Shown here in pieces: positions 9,370 through 18,792 of a stretch of DNA of 64,000 bases. The first letter of the stretch is position 1. Each line of letters begins with the position of its first letter. The stretch comes from Mucilaginibacter hurinus (lineage in GTDB: Bacteria > Bacteroidota > Bacteroidia > Sphingobacteriales > Sphingobacteriaceae): the NCBI RefSeq assembly GCF_003324525.1, contig NZ_QGDC01000002.1, positions 496,001 to 560,000 of the forward strand. Reading direction: 5' to 3'. Both the position numbers and the translations under genes were made by a program. The notes below the pieces were generated by a model. It had not been told where the DNA came from, ran no database searches, and was given only the letters and a program-made list of their open reading frames with translations.

Positions 9370-9963
9370 TCAGCAATTATGCTTAATAAGCTCTATTATT
9401 TGATCGGTAGTTAATATAAACTCAGCTGCCTTATTATTTATTGCAGACTGTGGCATTTCTGCCATTTCTGCCTCATTTGGGTCCTGCACAATTGCCAATC
9501 CGCCGTTATTGCGTATCTTTAATAAGCCCTCTGCCCCATCCTGGTTGGCCCCCGAAAATAAAATTGCCGTACAACGCTCGCGGTATATATCGGCAGCGCT
9601 TTCAAATGTCACATCAATTGATGGTTTTGAATACCATACCGCTTCTGAAACGTCCAGGCCAAACTGGCCGTTCTTTTCAATCAATGTATGATAATTTGCC
9701 GGAGCAATATATATCGCATTTATCTGTATCCCGTCCTTGTCACAAACCTCCTTCAAGCGTATACGAGAATGCTCTGCAAACAGTTTTTCAATCTCACTGA
9801 AAAAATTCCGCTTGCGGTGCATAATAATCAATACCGTTTTATTTATGGTTGGCGGTATTTTTTTTACTATTTGAAAAAACAACTTAAATGATCCGGCAGA
9901 GCCGCCCAACAACAACATATCGCTGTTGCACCATCTCTGCAATATATCAGGGTTAAGAGGCAA
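9370..9963 (-). CDS. CheB-type protein-glutamate methylesterase, no receiver domain
   Basis: A 197-residue stand-alone CheB catalytic domain. The expected Ser-His-Asp triad can be placed: S22 in GGSAGS, H49 in IIMHRKRN and D142 in GANQDGAEG. The usual N-terminal receiver domain is absent. The only in-frame start giving the whole first strand is TTG at 9963, inside the last codons of the upstream cheR gene (11-base overlap); an ATG at 9918 would begin right at the first strand. It pairs with the CheR gene, but no chemoreceptor or CheA/CheW is in the window, so a role in kinase signalling rather than swimming is likelier. Confidence 0.88.
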   Translation of the reverse strand: MPLNPDILQRWCNSDMLLLGGSAGSFKLFFQIVKKIPPTINKTVLIIMHRKRNFFSEIEKLFAEHSRIRLKEVCDKDGIQINAIYIAPANYHTLIEKNGQFGLDVSEAVWYSKPSIDVTFESAADIYRERCTAILFSGANQDGAEGLLKIRNNGGLAIVQDPNEAEMAEMPQSAINNKAAEFILTTDQIIELIKHNC

Positions 9964-10783
9964 TTTTTTGATATATGTTTTCTTTACTGTTTACCACTTT
10001 AAACTTCTTGCGGAATGTTTCGGACCTGATAGTTTCCTTTGAGCCCAAGCATAAAAACCCGTGGGGCGACAGGCTGTTGTAAAATAGTTCAAGTATTTTC
10101 TCCTGCAGCGGATTTTCAAAATAAATGAACACATTACGGCAGCTTATCAGCTGAAACTCGTTAAACACACCGTCAGACACTAAGTTGTGAACAGAAAAAA
10201 GCGTATTTTGCTTTAACTCACTGTGAATTGTCGCCGCATCATACATGATGGTAAAATGATCGGTAATAGATCCTTTTAAACCCGAATACATGTAATTTTC
10301 GGCATAGCTTTTTATTTTGCGAAAACTGTAAATGCCTTTGCGGGCCTCTTTAAGTACTTCGGTATTTATATCTGTGCCATAAATAAATGACTTCGCCTTA
10401 AGCCCTGCCTCCTTCATCAATATAGCCAGTGAGTAAACCTCTTCGCCTGATGAGCAGCCGGCACTCCACATTTTAATATGTTGATAGCTTGATAAATACG
10501 GCACTACCTGTGAGCAAATGGCTTTGTAGAACAAGGGATCGCGAAACATCTCGGTAACGTTTACCGTAACTTCCTCTAAAAAGTGCTGAAAAAAATCGCC
10601 GTCGTTCACCAGCTTATGCTTCAGGTCGTAAAACTCAAGCTTTTTCAGCTGCATTATGCGCGTTACCCGTCGCTTTAACGACGCTTTACTGTAATCACCA
10701 AAATCAAAGCCGTGCACGCCCTTTACAAGGCCTATCAACTCATCCAACTGTTCTGACGTTACTCCGGCTATATAGGTTTTCAT
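9953..10783 (-). CDS. CheR-type protein-glutamate methyltransferase
   Basis: A 276-residue SAM-dependent methyltransferase. The N-terminal CheR helical domain (about residues 10-60) is followed by the catalytic domain with the SAM-binding signature WSAGCSSGEEVYSLA (about residues 105-119) and the segment SCRNVFIYF near residue 215. Such enzymes methylate glutamates on coiled-coil signalling proteins. It is followed with overlap by CheB and preceded, after six bases, by the large hybrid kinase, whose glutamate/glutamine-rich coiled coil is a conceivable substrate; that last point is inference. Confidence 0.92.
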   Translation of the reverse strand: MKTYIAGVTSEQLDELIGLVKGVHGFDFGDYSKASLKRRVTRIMQLKKLEFYDLKHKLVNDGDFFQHFLEEVTVNVTEMFRDPLFYKAICSQVVPYLSSYQHIKMWSAGCSSGEEVYSLAILMKEAGLKAKSFIYGTDINTEVLKEARKGIYSFRKIKSYAENYMYSGLKGSITDHFTIMYDAATIHSELKQNTLFSVHNLVSDGVFNEFQLISCRNVFIYFENPLQEKILELFYNSLSPHGFLCLGSKETIRSETFRKKFKVVNSKENIYQKIAS

Positions 10784-10789
10784 AATAAA

Positions 10790-13700
10790 TCAGCTTTCAA
10801 GCCATAATTGCATTAAGGCCACAAGCCTGTCCATATCTACGGGTTTGGTTATATAGTCATTTGCGCCCGCGGCTATACATTTTTCCCTGTCATCTTTCAT
10901 CGCTTTTGCCGTTAGCGCAATAACCGGCAATTTAGCCCACTTAGCTTGCTTACGTATATACCGTGTAGCTTCATACCCATCCATTTTAGGCATCATAATG
11001 TCCATCAACACCATATCCACGTCAGGTATTTCCTCCAGTTTAGTTATCGCTTCTTCACCGTCGTTAGCTATCTCTACCACCATATCATATGCCTGCAAGG
11101 CACTGCTCAGTGCAAATATGTTACGCATATCGTCGTCAACAATAAGCACTTTTTTACCCTTTAAGCTTTCAACACCGCCTTTTGAGATATTTTTAGGCTT
11201 GGGCGACGAAGCTTCCGGTCTGTCGGCAGTTTCAGCTATCTTATTAAGGAAAAGGTTAACCTCATCTATCAACCTGTCTGACGACTTGCTGGTTTTTATA
11301 ACCATAGCATTGGCGTATTGCATAAGCCGGTTCACCGACGTTTTGTCAAGCTCCATCGCTGTATTGATTATAACCGGCAACTCAAGGAATTTATCAACAG
11401 ATTTGATCTTATCTAACAAATCCAGCCCTGAAATATCAGGCAGGTTGATATCTAAAATAACACACTGATACTCGTTCTCATTCAGCATCCGGAACGCCGA
11501 TTCGCCGTCAAAAGCCTGATCGAGCGTAATACCCTGTGCCTCCATCATATCCTTTAAAGCCTGGCTTTGCGCCTGGTGATCCTCTACCAGCAATATCTGC
11601 TTAAATACGGCACCGCTTTGCTGTGCCATGTCATTAAACAATTTATCAAGAGCATTGGTGTCAATCGGTTTCTTTATAAAACTGATGGCGCCTTCACGGC
11701 GTACACGGTTGGCAGCAGCATCACCGGCCGACATCAGGTGAACCGGGATGTTCATGGTATCTTTGTCCTGCTTCAACTCCTTCAAAATCTGCCAGCCATC
11801 TTTGCCGGGCAGCATAATATCCATAATTACCGCGTCGGGCTGATTTTCTTTGATAATATTCATGGCGTTGGTGCCCTCATGCACCAGGATAGACTCATAT
11901 CCATGGTCGCGCGAATAATCTTTTAATATATCGGCGAAGTTCAGGTCGTCCTCTACAATAACAACCAACGGTTGCCTGTCGGTCTCTGTAGCTTTTTTAG
12001 CAGGCTTCAATCCTGATGGCACCGGTGGTTTAAATGTTTCGGCAGTAGCAATAATTTCCTCAGGGGCGGTTGTCACTTTAGCTTTGTACGGCATTGTTAA
12101 CGTAAACTCACTCCCCTGGCCCGGTTCGCTAATAAGAGATATTTTACCGCCAAGTAAGTACGCCAGTTCGCGGCTTATAGACAGGCCAAGCCCGGTACCA
12201 CCATATTTGCGACTGGTTGACCCATCGGCCTGCTGGAAAGCTTCGAATATCTGTTTCTGCTTATCATGAGGTATACCAATGCCGGTATCTTTTATATGGA
12301 AGCTGATCATCTGGCTGCCAGACTCGGCCGTGGCCGATACGGTTATGGTGCCGTGCTCCTGCGTAAATTTAAACGCGTTTGACAGCAGGTTTTTCAATAC
12401 CTGTTCTAACCGTTGCTTATCGGTATTAATAAATGCGGGGACATTTGCCAGTTGGGTGCTAAAGCTGATCTTTTTATTGGCGGCAACTTCAGTGAACAAC
12501 ATTTCCATGTCGCCCAATATGTCGGTTACCTTAACATCCTCGTTGTGCATTTCCAGCTTACCCGATTCTATTTTTGAAAGGTCGAGAATATCATTAATGA
12601 GGGTAAGCAAGTCGTTACCTGCATTAAAAATTACACTGGCATATTTTATCTGGTCTTCAGACAGGTTATTGTACTTATTGTCTTTTAATATACGGGCCAG
12701 TACCAGGATGCTGTTTAGCGGCGTGCGCAGTTCATGGCTCATATTGGCCAAAAACTCTGATTTGTACCTGCCGGTGGTTTCAAGTTCCTGCACCTTTACG
12801 TTGATGGCTGACCGCGCTTCTTCAATAGCCTGGTTTTTTTCTTCCAGCAAACTGGCTTTCTCTTCCAGTTCGGCGTTTATTGACCGCAGCTCTTCCTGCT
12901 GTACCTTTAACTCCTCCTCTGATGCCTGCAGCATTTCGGTTTTGTTCATCAACTCTTCGTTGGTAACACGCATTTCTTCCTGCTGTGCTTCAAGCTCCTC
13001 GGCTTGCTGCTGAACCTCTTCAAAAAGATCGTTCATGATGGTTCGTGCCTGTGCAGTATTAATAGCTATGCCAATATAGTTACTTACAGATTCAACGTAT
13101 TCGCGCGCGCGGGTCTCCATCTCGCCTTTATAGGCCAGTTCAACCACACCTTTTAGCTTGTTATCATAAAAGAAGGGTGATACAAAGCTTACTACATCAT
13201 CATCCTGTATCAGCGAGGTGGCTAATTGCAGTTTTTCATTTAAACGGCCTTTCACCACTTTTACCTGGCTATCATTTGCCACCTGCCCAATTATGCCTTC
13301 AGATAATTTGATGATGTTTTTTACGCCGTCAGGGTTATGGAAAGCATAAGTAGCATGCAACTCCAGTTGTTCATTGCGCTCATCAAACAGGTATAGCGTG
13401 CCGGTTACAGCGCCCGTGTATTTACACAATTTGGTAAGCACATTTAATGAAAGCTCTTTTTCGCCCTGCTGTCCCTGCATCCTCTCGTTAAGCAGGCGCG
13501 TGCCCGTAAGCAACCAATTTTTGGCTTCATTTTCCTTTATAACCTGGTTTAACTCGCCGTTGGCCGCTGTTACATCAGCTTCTATTTTCTTCTGCGCTTC
13601 AAACGTACGCATGATGTAGTAGAAGAGTACCAGAATGATAACCAGGAATACAGCCGATCCGGCGATAATAATGGTTATGGTTTTTTGAGCAGCGCTTGCT

Positions 13701-14227
13701 GTGGCGTCTTTGCGCTCTTCAAGTAATTTTTCTTCGCTGTCTACCAAACGGCCTATCGTTGACCGTATTTGGTCCATGCTTTTTTTACCATTTATAAACA
13801 TGTTGCGTTCAACCATGTATGCCAAACCCATCCTGTCATAAGTTTCAACATTGGTTTTCATTACGTTAAACTGGCCGTTTACCAGTTTAGCCAATGTATC
13901 ACTGCGGCGCGATTGCTCAAAATTATCGCGTACAAGCTCTTTCAGTGCGATAAGATTTTTCTCTGCAAGTGGTATTGATACATTATAAGGCTCTAAAAAT
14001 GGCTTTTTACCGGTTGCACAATAGCCGCGCATACCTGTTTCGGCATCAATCAGCGATTGAATTAAATTTGAACTAACGGTTATAACCAAATGTGTGTGCT
14101 GAACTTTTTCACTGTCAGCCACCAATTTCTGTATGCTTTTGTAGGATAATATGGCTACCGCAAATACCAGAAGTATGGATATAGCAAAGCCAGCAAGTAC
14201 CTGGTTTCGGAAAGAAAGTTTTAACAT
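10790..14227 (-). CDS. Large hybrid histidine kinase: CHASE3-GAF-coiled coil-HisKA-HATPase-three receivers
   Basis: About 1145 residues. An N-terminal helix (about 9-30), a periplasmic CHASE3 domain (about 35-180, with the DAETGMRGY signature) and a second helix (about 185-206) are followed by GAF (about 245-395), a long Glu/Gln-rich coiled coil (about 400-485), HisKA with the phospho-histidine in SHELRTPLNSIL near residue 498, HATPase_c with GTGLGLSISREL, and three receiver domains in tandem (VIMDIMLPGKDG, VILDINLPDISG, VLMDIMMPKMDG). The ATG at 14227 is preferred to a TTG two codons earlier. It heads the kinase-cheR-cheB-kinase run and is the only membrane sensor in it. Confidence 0.93.
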   Translation of the reverse strand: MLKLSFRNQVLAGFAISILLVFAVAILSYKSIQKLVADSEKVQHTHLVITVSSNLIQSLIDAETGMRGYCATGKKPFLEPYNVSIPLAEKNLIALKELVRDNFEQSRRSDTLAKLVNGQFNVMKTNVETYDRMGLAYMVERNMFINGKKSMDQIRSTIGRLVDSEEKLLEERKDATASAAQKTITIIIAGSAVFLVIILVLFYYIMRTFEAQKKIEADVTAANGELNQVIKENEAKNWLLTGTRLLNERMQGQQGEKELSLNVLTKLCKYTGAVTGTLYLFDERNEQLELHATYAFHNPDGVKNIIKLSEGIIGQVANDSQVKVVKGRLNEKLQLATSLIQDDDVVSFVSPFFYDNKLKGVVELAYKGEMETRAREYVESVSNYIGIAINTAQARTIMNDLFEEVQQQAEELEAQQEEMRVTNEELMNKTEMLQASEEELKVQQEELRSINAELEEKASLLEEKNQAIEEARSAINVKVQELETTGRYKSEFLANMSHELRTPLNSILVLARILKDNKYNNLSEDQIKYASVIFNAGNDLLTLINDILDLSKIESGKLEMHNEDVKVTDILGDMEMLFTEVAANKKISFSTQLANVPAFINTDKQRLEQVLKNLLSNAFKFTQEHGTITVSATAESGSQMISFHIKDTGIGIPHDKQKQIFEAFQQADGSTSRKYGGTGLGLSISRELAYLLGGKISLISEPGQGSEFTLTMPYKAKVTTAPEEIIATAETFKPPVPSGLKPAKKATETDRQPLVVIVEDDLNFADILKDYSRDHGYESILVHEGTNAMNIIKENQPDAVIMDIMLPGKDGWQILKELKQDKDTMNIPVHLMSAGDAAANRVRREGAISFIKKPIDTNALDKLFNDMAQQSGAVFKQILLVEDHQAQSQALKDMMEAQGITLDQAFDGESAFRMLNENEYQCVILDINLPDISGLDLLDKIKSVDKFLELPVIINTAMELDKTSVNRLMQYANAMVIKTSKSSDRLIDEVNLFLNKIAETADRPEASSPKPKNISKGGVESLKGKKVLIVDDDMRNIFALSSALQAYDMVVEIANDGEEAITKLEEIPDVDMVLMDIMMPKMDGYEATRYIRKQAKWAKLPVIALTAKAMKDDREKCIAAGANDYITKPVDMDRLVALMQLWLES

Positions 14228-14343
14228 TTGCAAGGGTTTAGTTTTTACAACTTAACATTAATACCTATACGTAATGCGCGTTAATAGGTTTATTAAAACA
14301 CGCTTAAATTATTTGTTTTTACAAGGTTAATTTACAACCATTG

Positions 14344-14748
14344 TTACACTACCACAGTTTGCCTTTTGCGCGTAAAAGACACTGCTGAAGCCAAAACTGA
14401 GCCGGCAAACAAAACATACCACCCCCACCTGAATTTGCCCGCCAAAACTTTTGCGATTGAATTGAATGGAACAAAGCTAAAAGAAGCGTTTACCTTTAAA
14501 TACACCGCCAGATAAAATAATGAAACAAGCACCAATGATGCCCAACCGGCAATTTTAGCAATTTTTAATTGGTTAAACACTACACCTATCATACCTATAA
14601 CCGCAACCAACAGCACCACAATGCCATAAGGTTTGCTTAGCTCATACATATTAAAACTTATCAGGCCCAGCGGCCTCAACAGCGGGCTATAAGTACCAGC
14701 GATAAGTGTAATAAAACCTATAAGTGATATAAGGGAGGGTAACCGCAT
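14344..14748 (-). CDS. Small membrane protein of unknown function
   Basis: A 134-residue protein with about four predicted transmembrane helices (around 5-22, 38-58, 64-82 and 105-123). I do not recognise a family. It starts three bases after the gldC stop in the same direction, and the two small genes upstream (gldC and another membrane protein) together with the helicase form a tightly packed minus-strand run, so it is probably the last gene of that transcript. Confidence 0.75.
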   Translation of the reverse strand: MRLPSLISLIGFITLIAGTYSPLLRPLGLISFNMYELSKPYGIVVLLVAVIGMIGVVFNQLKIAKIAGWASLVLVSLFYLAVYLKVNASFSFVPFNSIAKVLAGKFRWGWYVLFAGSVLASAVSFTRKRQTVVV

Positions 14749-14751
14749 ATA

Positions 14752-15081
14752 CTACCTGGTTATTTCCATTTTTTCGGCAAAGTGTGCGCAGTAATCGCGC
14801 AGGTCTTCTACGATATTTTCTTCACCGGTTGCGCGCAAAAAACTGTCGCCCATGGTTTGCAGTGTTTCGTAAAAGAACCGCTTCATTTCGTCAACCGGCA
14901 TATCTTTGGTCCAAAGGTCAATGCGTAATGTGTTTTTATAGCTCTGATCCCACAACGCCAGCATCATTGATTTTACGGGCAGCGCTTCTTTGTTTTGTGA
15001 ATCGGTAGACTCCCACAAAATACTCTCCGGCACATTATTATCATCAAGTTCTATTGTAAGTTTTATTTCGGCTTTTTTCAT
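14752..15081 (-). CDS. gldC: Gliding motility protein GldC
   Basis: A 109-residue soluble protein matching GldC from end to end: the start KKAEIKLTIELDDNNVPE, the central WDQSYKNTLRIDLWTKDMPVDEMKRF and the C-terminal helix DYCAHFAEKMEITR. GldC is a Bacteroidota-specific protein needed for full gliding in Flavobacterium johnsoniae, where the gliding machinery overlaps with type IX secretion. It is also widespread in non-gliding members, so motility cannot be concluded from it. It sits in a compact run with two small membrane protein genes. Confidence 0.9.
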   Translation of the reverse strand: MKKAEIKLTIELDDNNVPESILWESTDSQNKEALPVKSMMLALWDQSYKNTLRIDLWTKDMPVDEMKRFFYETLQTMGDSFLRATGEENIVEDLRDYCAHFAEKMEITR

Positions 15082-15087
15082 TTAAAA

Positions 15088-15354
15088 TTATTTAACGAGT
15101 AAAAATATAACAATCACCAAAGTTATAAAGCTTAATTCAACCAGCCACAAGGTTTTTGTATCCGGGAAAAAATTGCGCAAAGTAACATCTAAAAAAGCTA
15201 CTACAAACGCAAACAGCGCAAATATCCAAATAATGGTTGTACTCCAGTTTTTATAGTCGGCACCGGTAATACCTGCCCCATAAATAGCTATGTATACACA
15301 CAGCACTATAAAAAAGGCGGTAGCAAAGTTTAAGGGAGTTATCCTGAATTTCAT
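15088..15354 (-). CDS. Small membrane protein of unknown function
   Basis: An 88-residue protein with three predicted transmembrane helices (about 8-27, 36-56 and 68-86) and very short loops. I do not recognise a family. It lies six bases upstream of gldC and nine bases downstream of the helicase gene on the same strand, so co-transcription is likely. The conserved-looking features are the N-terminal KFRITPLNFATAFF and the NWSTTIIWIFAL segment around residues 36-47. Confidence 0.72.
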   Translation of the reverse strand: MKFRITPLNFATAFFIVLCVYIAIYGAGITGADYKNWSTTIIWIFALFAFVVAFLDVTLRNFFPDTKTLWLVELSFITLVIVIFLLVK

Positions 15355-15363
15355 GCTATGGCA

Positions 15364-16713
15364 TCAATATTTTTTCTTTTTGGCTGATCGTTTAACGCTT
15401 TTTTTTGCAGCCACCCGCGGGTTACGTTTGGCCTTTTCGGCTTCAAATTTCTTTTTTTGGTTAAGCGTTTTCTTTTCGTGAAAGGCACCCTTAAAATCGG
15501 GGTCGTCCTTTCGCTTCTGCATATCAATTTCTTTATTCTGGTCCTGGCGTTCTTCGTAGGGCGTCTCTTCTACAAACACCTCAGGCGGTAAATTGTACAC
15601 AGGGATGGTTTGCCGTATCAATTTTTCTGCCTTGCGGATGTAATACACCTCGGCGGGGTTACAAAACGTGATGGCCACGCCTGATTGAAAAGCCCTGCCG
15701 GTGCGGCCAATACGGTGCACATAATCTTCTATAACCACCGGCACGTTAAAATTAATTACGTGGCTTACATCTGCCACATCAATACCGCGCGACGCCACAT
15801 CAGTGGCCACCAGTATTTTTACCTCATCGTTTTTAAACGCGTTAATACTATTGATGCGGGTATTTTGCCCTTTGTTGGCGTGCAGTACCTTTACCTCTTT
15901 ATCGCCGTACTTACGCTGCAAAAATTTAAATACATACTCGGCAGCTACGCGTGTTTTACAAAACACCATCAGCTTTTTAATATCGCCCTCGACCTCAAGC
16001 AGGTGACGCAACAAGTTTATCTTAGTTTTTATATTGGGTACCAAATACAGCTTTTGCTCAACCGTTTGTGCGGGGGTAGCCTGTGGCGTTACCTCAATAA
16101 CAGTGGGGTGTTCAAGAAAGTTGGCCGAAAGCTGGTGCACCTTATCAGACATGGTTGCCGAAAACAACAGGTTTTGGCGTTTACGCGGCACTACCTCAAG
16201 TATACGGTTAACCTGCGGCATAAAACCCATATCCATCATCTTGTCGGCTTCGTCAAGCACCAGCACCTGCAACGTTTTGGTAACAATATGTCCGGCCAGG
16301 TAAATATCCATAAAGCGGCCCGGCGTTGCTACAATGATGTCAACACCTTTATCAATTTGTGCTATTTGTGTTTTAGGACCAATGCCACCATATAGTACAG
16401 CAACACGCAAATCGGTATTTACAGCAAAGGCTTTAATATTTTCCTCTATTTGCATAGCCAGCTCGCGCGTGGGTGCTACTATGAGCGCGCGCGGATTTTC
16501 GCCCTGTGCATATTTCAGCCTCATAAGTATAGGCAGCACATAAGCGGCCGTTTTACCTGTACCCGTTTGGGCAATGCCCATAACATCCTGCCCGTTAAGT
16601 ACCGGCGGAATGGCTTTTTGCTGCACCGGCGTAGGCTGGGTGTAACCGGCATCGGCAATGGCATTTAAAATTTGCCGGTTAAATCCAAAATCATCAAAGG
16701 TAGCTGCTGCCAT
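15364..16713 (-). CDS. DEAD-box ATP-dependent RNA helicase, RhlE type
   Basis: About 449 residues. All core motifs are visible: the Q motif (FDDFGFNRQ...TPVQQKAIP), motif I AQTGTGKT, Ia PTRELA, motif II VLDEADKMMD, motif III SAT, and motif VI HRIGRTGR. The C-terminal 90 residues are rich in lysine and arginine, as in RhlE-like cold and ribosome-assembly helicases. An upstream ATG at 16740 would add nine residues without homology; I prefer 16713, where the protein begins MAAATFDDFGF. Its start is followed downstream by two small membrane protein genes and gldC. Confidence 0.93.
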   Translation of the reverse strand: MAAATFDDFGFNRQILNAIADAGYTQPTPVQQKAIPPVLNGQDVMGIAQTGTGKTAAYVLPILMRLKYAQGENPRALIVAPTRELAMQIEENIKAFAVNTDLRVAVLYGGIGPKTQIAQIDKGVDIIVATPGRFMDIYLAGHIVTKTLQVLVLDEADKMMDMGFMPQVNRILEVVPRKRQNLLFSATMSDKVHQLSANFLEHPTVIEVTPQATPAQTVEQKLYLVPNIKTKINLLRHLLEVEGDIKKLMVFCKTRVAAEYVFKFLQRKYGDKEVKVLHANKGQNTRINSINAFKNDEVKILVATDVASRGIDVADVSHVINFNVPVVIEDYVHRIGRTGRAFQSGVAITFCNPAEVYYIRKAEKLIRQTIPVYNLPPEVFVEETPYEERQDQNKEIDMQKRKDDPDFKGAFHEKKTLNQKKKFEAEKAKRNPRVAAKKSVKRSAKKKKY

Positions 16714-16844
16714 GCGGCAAAGATAGTGTTTGCGCGCCAAACACTGTTAACGGGCTAAAATTAACGCCCGGTATAAGGGTTAATTGACCATATACTGATA
16801 AAAGACTATCTTAGTGTAATTCGCAGCTTGTACATTGTAAATTA

Positions 16845-16852
16845 TATATTTG
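16845..16852 (+). promoter_or_regulatory. Bacteroidota -7 box upstream of dihydroorotase
   Basis: TATATTTG matches the Bacteroidota -7 consensus TAnnTTTG. It ends only four bases before the ATG at 16857, so transcription from it would start at or very near the start codon and give a leaderless message. No good -33 TTG at the expected spacing is visible. Confidence 0.45.
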
Positions 16853-16856
16853 CCCT

Positions 16857-18194
16857 ATGTCATCTATCCTTATTAAAACAGCAACTATAGTAAACGAAGG
16901 CACCCAAACGGTGGCTGATGTGCTTGTGAAAAACGGCTTTATTGAACGCATTGACAGTACGATTGATATGCGGGCAGATGAAGAGATAAATGCCGAAGGT
17001 TTACACCTGCTTCCCGGCGCAATTGACGACCAGGTGCACTTTCGTGAACCGGGATTAACCTACAAAGCAGATATTTATACCGAATCGCGCGCGGCAGTAG
17101 CCGGTGGCATTACTTCGTTTATGGAAATGCCGAACACGGTGCCAAACACCTTAACGCAAACCCTGCTTGAAGAAAAGTACCAGATAGCTTCGCAGCAGTC
17201 AATGGCCAACTACTCTTTTTTTATGGGCGCAAGCAACGATAATTTAGACGAAGTGCTGCGAACTAACGCTGCTGACGTTTGCGGGGTTAAAGTATTTATG
17301 GGTTCATCAACAGGCAATATGCTGGTTGATAACCCCGGCACGCTGGAAAAATTGTTTGCTCAATCACCTATGCTTATCGCCACGCATTGCGAGGACGAAG
17401 CAACCATTAAGGCCAACCTGGCGCAATACAAAGAAAAATTGGGAGATGAAATTACAATAGAATACCATCCAATTATCCGCAGTGCCGAGGCTTGTTACCT
17501 GTCGTCATCAATGGCGGTAGAACTGGCGAAGAAACATGGTACCCGGCTGCATATACTGCATATTTCAACAGAAAAAGAAACGCACCTGTTTGATAACGCG
17601 ACGCCCTTAAAGGATAAACGTATTACCGCCGAAGCCTGCGTACATCACCTGTGGTTTACCGATGCTGACTATGCAACAAAAGGTAACCTGATAAAATGGA
17701 ACCCGGCAGTAAAAACAGCTACCGACCGTGAAGGTATACTGAAAGCAGTGCTTGACGGACGCATAGATGTTATAGCTACTGACCATGCCCCTCATACAAG
17801 TGAGGAAAAAGCGCAGCCTTATTTGCAAGCGCCCTCCGGCGGGCCGCTGGTGCAGCACGCTTTGCCGGCACTGTTAGAACTATATAAGCGAGGCAAAATA
17901 TCGTTAGAACAAATTGCCGAAAAAACCGCGCACAACGTTGCTACCTGTTTCCGGATTGAAAAACGCGGATTTATACGGGAAGGTTACTGGGCCGACCTTG
18001 CGCTGGTAAACCTTGACGCGCCCTGGACAGTAAGTAAAAATAACATCCTGTATAAATGCGGTTGGAGCCCGTTTGAAGGCGACACATTTAACTCGTCGGT
18101 TGTCAGCACTATCGTATCAGGGCACCTGGCGTGGCATAATGGGCGCTTTCATAAAGCTTTCGCCGGCGAGCGGTTAAAGTTTAACCCTCAATAA
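16857..18194 (+). CDS. pyrC: Dihydroorotase
   Basis: A 445-residue amidohydrolase of the class I type, which closes N-carbamoyl-aspartate to dihydroorotate in pyrimidine synthesis. Metal ligands and signatures are visible: HFREPG (about residues 61-66), KVFMGSSTG with the lysine that is carbamylated in this family, ATHCEDE, the histidines of LHILHIST, and DHAPHT near residue 305. It stands alone between a minus-strand helicase and a convergent SRPBCC gene, not in a pyr operon. Other cyclic amidohydrolases such as allantoinase are less likely given the DxVHFREPG signature. Confidence 0.92.
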   Translation: MSSILIKTATIVNEGTQTVADVLVKNGFIERIDSTIDMRADEEINAEGLHLLPGAIDDQVHFREPGLTYKADIYTESRAAVAGGITSFMEMPNTVPNTLTQTLLEEKYQIASQQSMANYSFFMGASNDNLDEVLRTNAADVCGVKVFMGSSTGNMLVDNPGTLEKLFAQSPMLIATHCEDEATIKANLAQYKEKLGDEITIEYHPIIRSAEACYLSSSMAVELAKKHGTRLHILHISTEKETHLFDNATPLKDKRITAEACVHHLWFTDADYATKGNLIKWNPAVKTATDREGILKAVLDGRIDVIATDHAPHTSEEKAQPYLQAPSGGPLVQHALPALLELYKRGKISLEQIAEKTAHNVATCFRIEKRGFIREGYWADLALVNLDAPWTVSKNNILYKCGWSPFEGDTFNSSVVSTIVSGHLAWHNGRFHKAFAGERLKFNPQ

Positions 18195-18219
18195 ATCTGC
18201 GGCAAGGGAGATTTATTGA
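18188..18219. terminator. Hairpin between convergent genes
   Basis: A perfect 11-bp inverted repeat, TCAATAAATCT (18188-18198) and AGATTTATTGA (18209-18219), with a 10-base GC-rich loop. It overlaps the dihydroorotase stop and ends three bases before the stop of the convergent SRPBCC gene. The stem is AT-rich and lacks a clear T tract, so it is at best a weak bidirectional terminator. Confidence 0.4.
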
Positions 18220-18221
18220 AC

Positions 18222-18680
18222 CTATGCCTGTTTATTTTCGGGCGAAGCTGAGCGGTGTTGTTCCAATAGCTTTTTTAACCCGCCCATTACCCCTTGCCAG
18301 TTCTCTTCCGAGTGCTCTTTTTGAGCCTGGTCTTTTACACCATCCTGGGTTATGGTTAACGTGGTTATACCATTGGCCTCTTCCAGGTTATAACTTACGT
18401 TGTGGTAGTTTTCGGGCTTATCCTCTGTACCGCTCATGCTGCTCCAATAGGTATAGGTTACGTGCTTTAAGGGTTCAATGCTTGTTATTACGCCCTTGTC
18501 TTCATACATCTTACCCTCCCACTCGCCGCGCCAGTAAATGGGGCTTCCTTCTTTCCAGTCGGTAACGAGGTCTGTTCCAAAAAAATATTGTTTTACTATG
18601 GCCGGGTCAGTAAGTCCTTTCCAAACTTCGGTGGCAGGTGCATTAAAATCAATAGTGGTTGTTAGCGTTTGATCTTTCAT
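18222..18680 (-). CDS. SRPBCC (AHSA1-like) domain protein
   Basis: About 152 residues of a START-like, AHSA1/polyketide-cyclase fold. Signatures are the N-terminal TIDFNAPATEVWKGLTDPAIVKQYFFGTD and the C-terminal TLTITQDGV...ENWQGVMGGLKKLLE, which form the typical first strand and long last helix. Such proteins bind small hydrophobic ligands; the ligand here is unknown. An ATT three codons upstream is an unlikely start; the ATG at 18680 is used. The WYL-type regulator gene lies just upstream on the same strand, which is a common pairing for this family. Confidence 0.85.
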   Translation of the reverse strand: MKDQTLTTTIDFNAPATEVWKGLTDPAIVKQYFFGTDLVTDWKEGSPIYWRGEWEGKMYEDKGVITSIEPLKHVTYTYWSSMSGTEDKPENYHNVSYNLEEANGITTLTITQDGVKDQAQKEHSEENWQGVMGGLKKLLEQHRSASPENKQA

Positions 18681-18792
18681 CGGTATCAATTTTTATAAGT
18701 AAATAACAAAAACATTGCCAGCTATGTACATACAAATGCCGGTTATGCAAAGTAAAATACTGCATTGACAACCCTATGTCAGCAGGAAAAAA

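Noticed and set aside
9370..10783. CheB/CheR as part of a flagellar chemotaxis system
   Set aside because: No CheA, CheW, chemoreceptor or flagellar gene is present, and the pair is fused in order with hybrid kinases.
12279..13013. 244-residue plus-strand frame, serine-rich
   Set aside because: Antisense to the coiled-coil and HisKA part of the large kinase; serine richness is what antisense reading of Glu/Gln codons gives.
15685..16395. 236-residue plus-strand frame
   Set aside because: Antisense to the DEAD-box helicase, whose motifs are complete.
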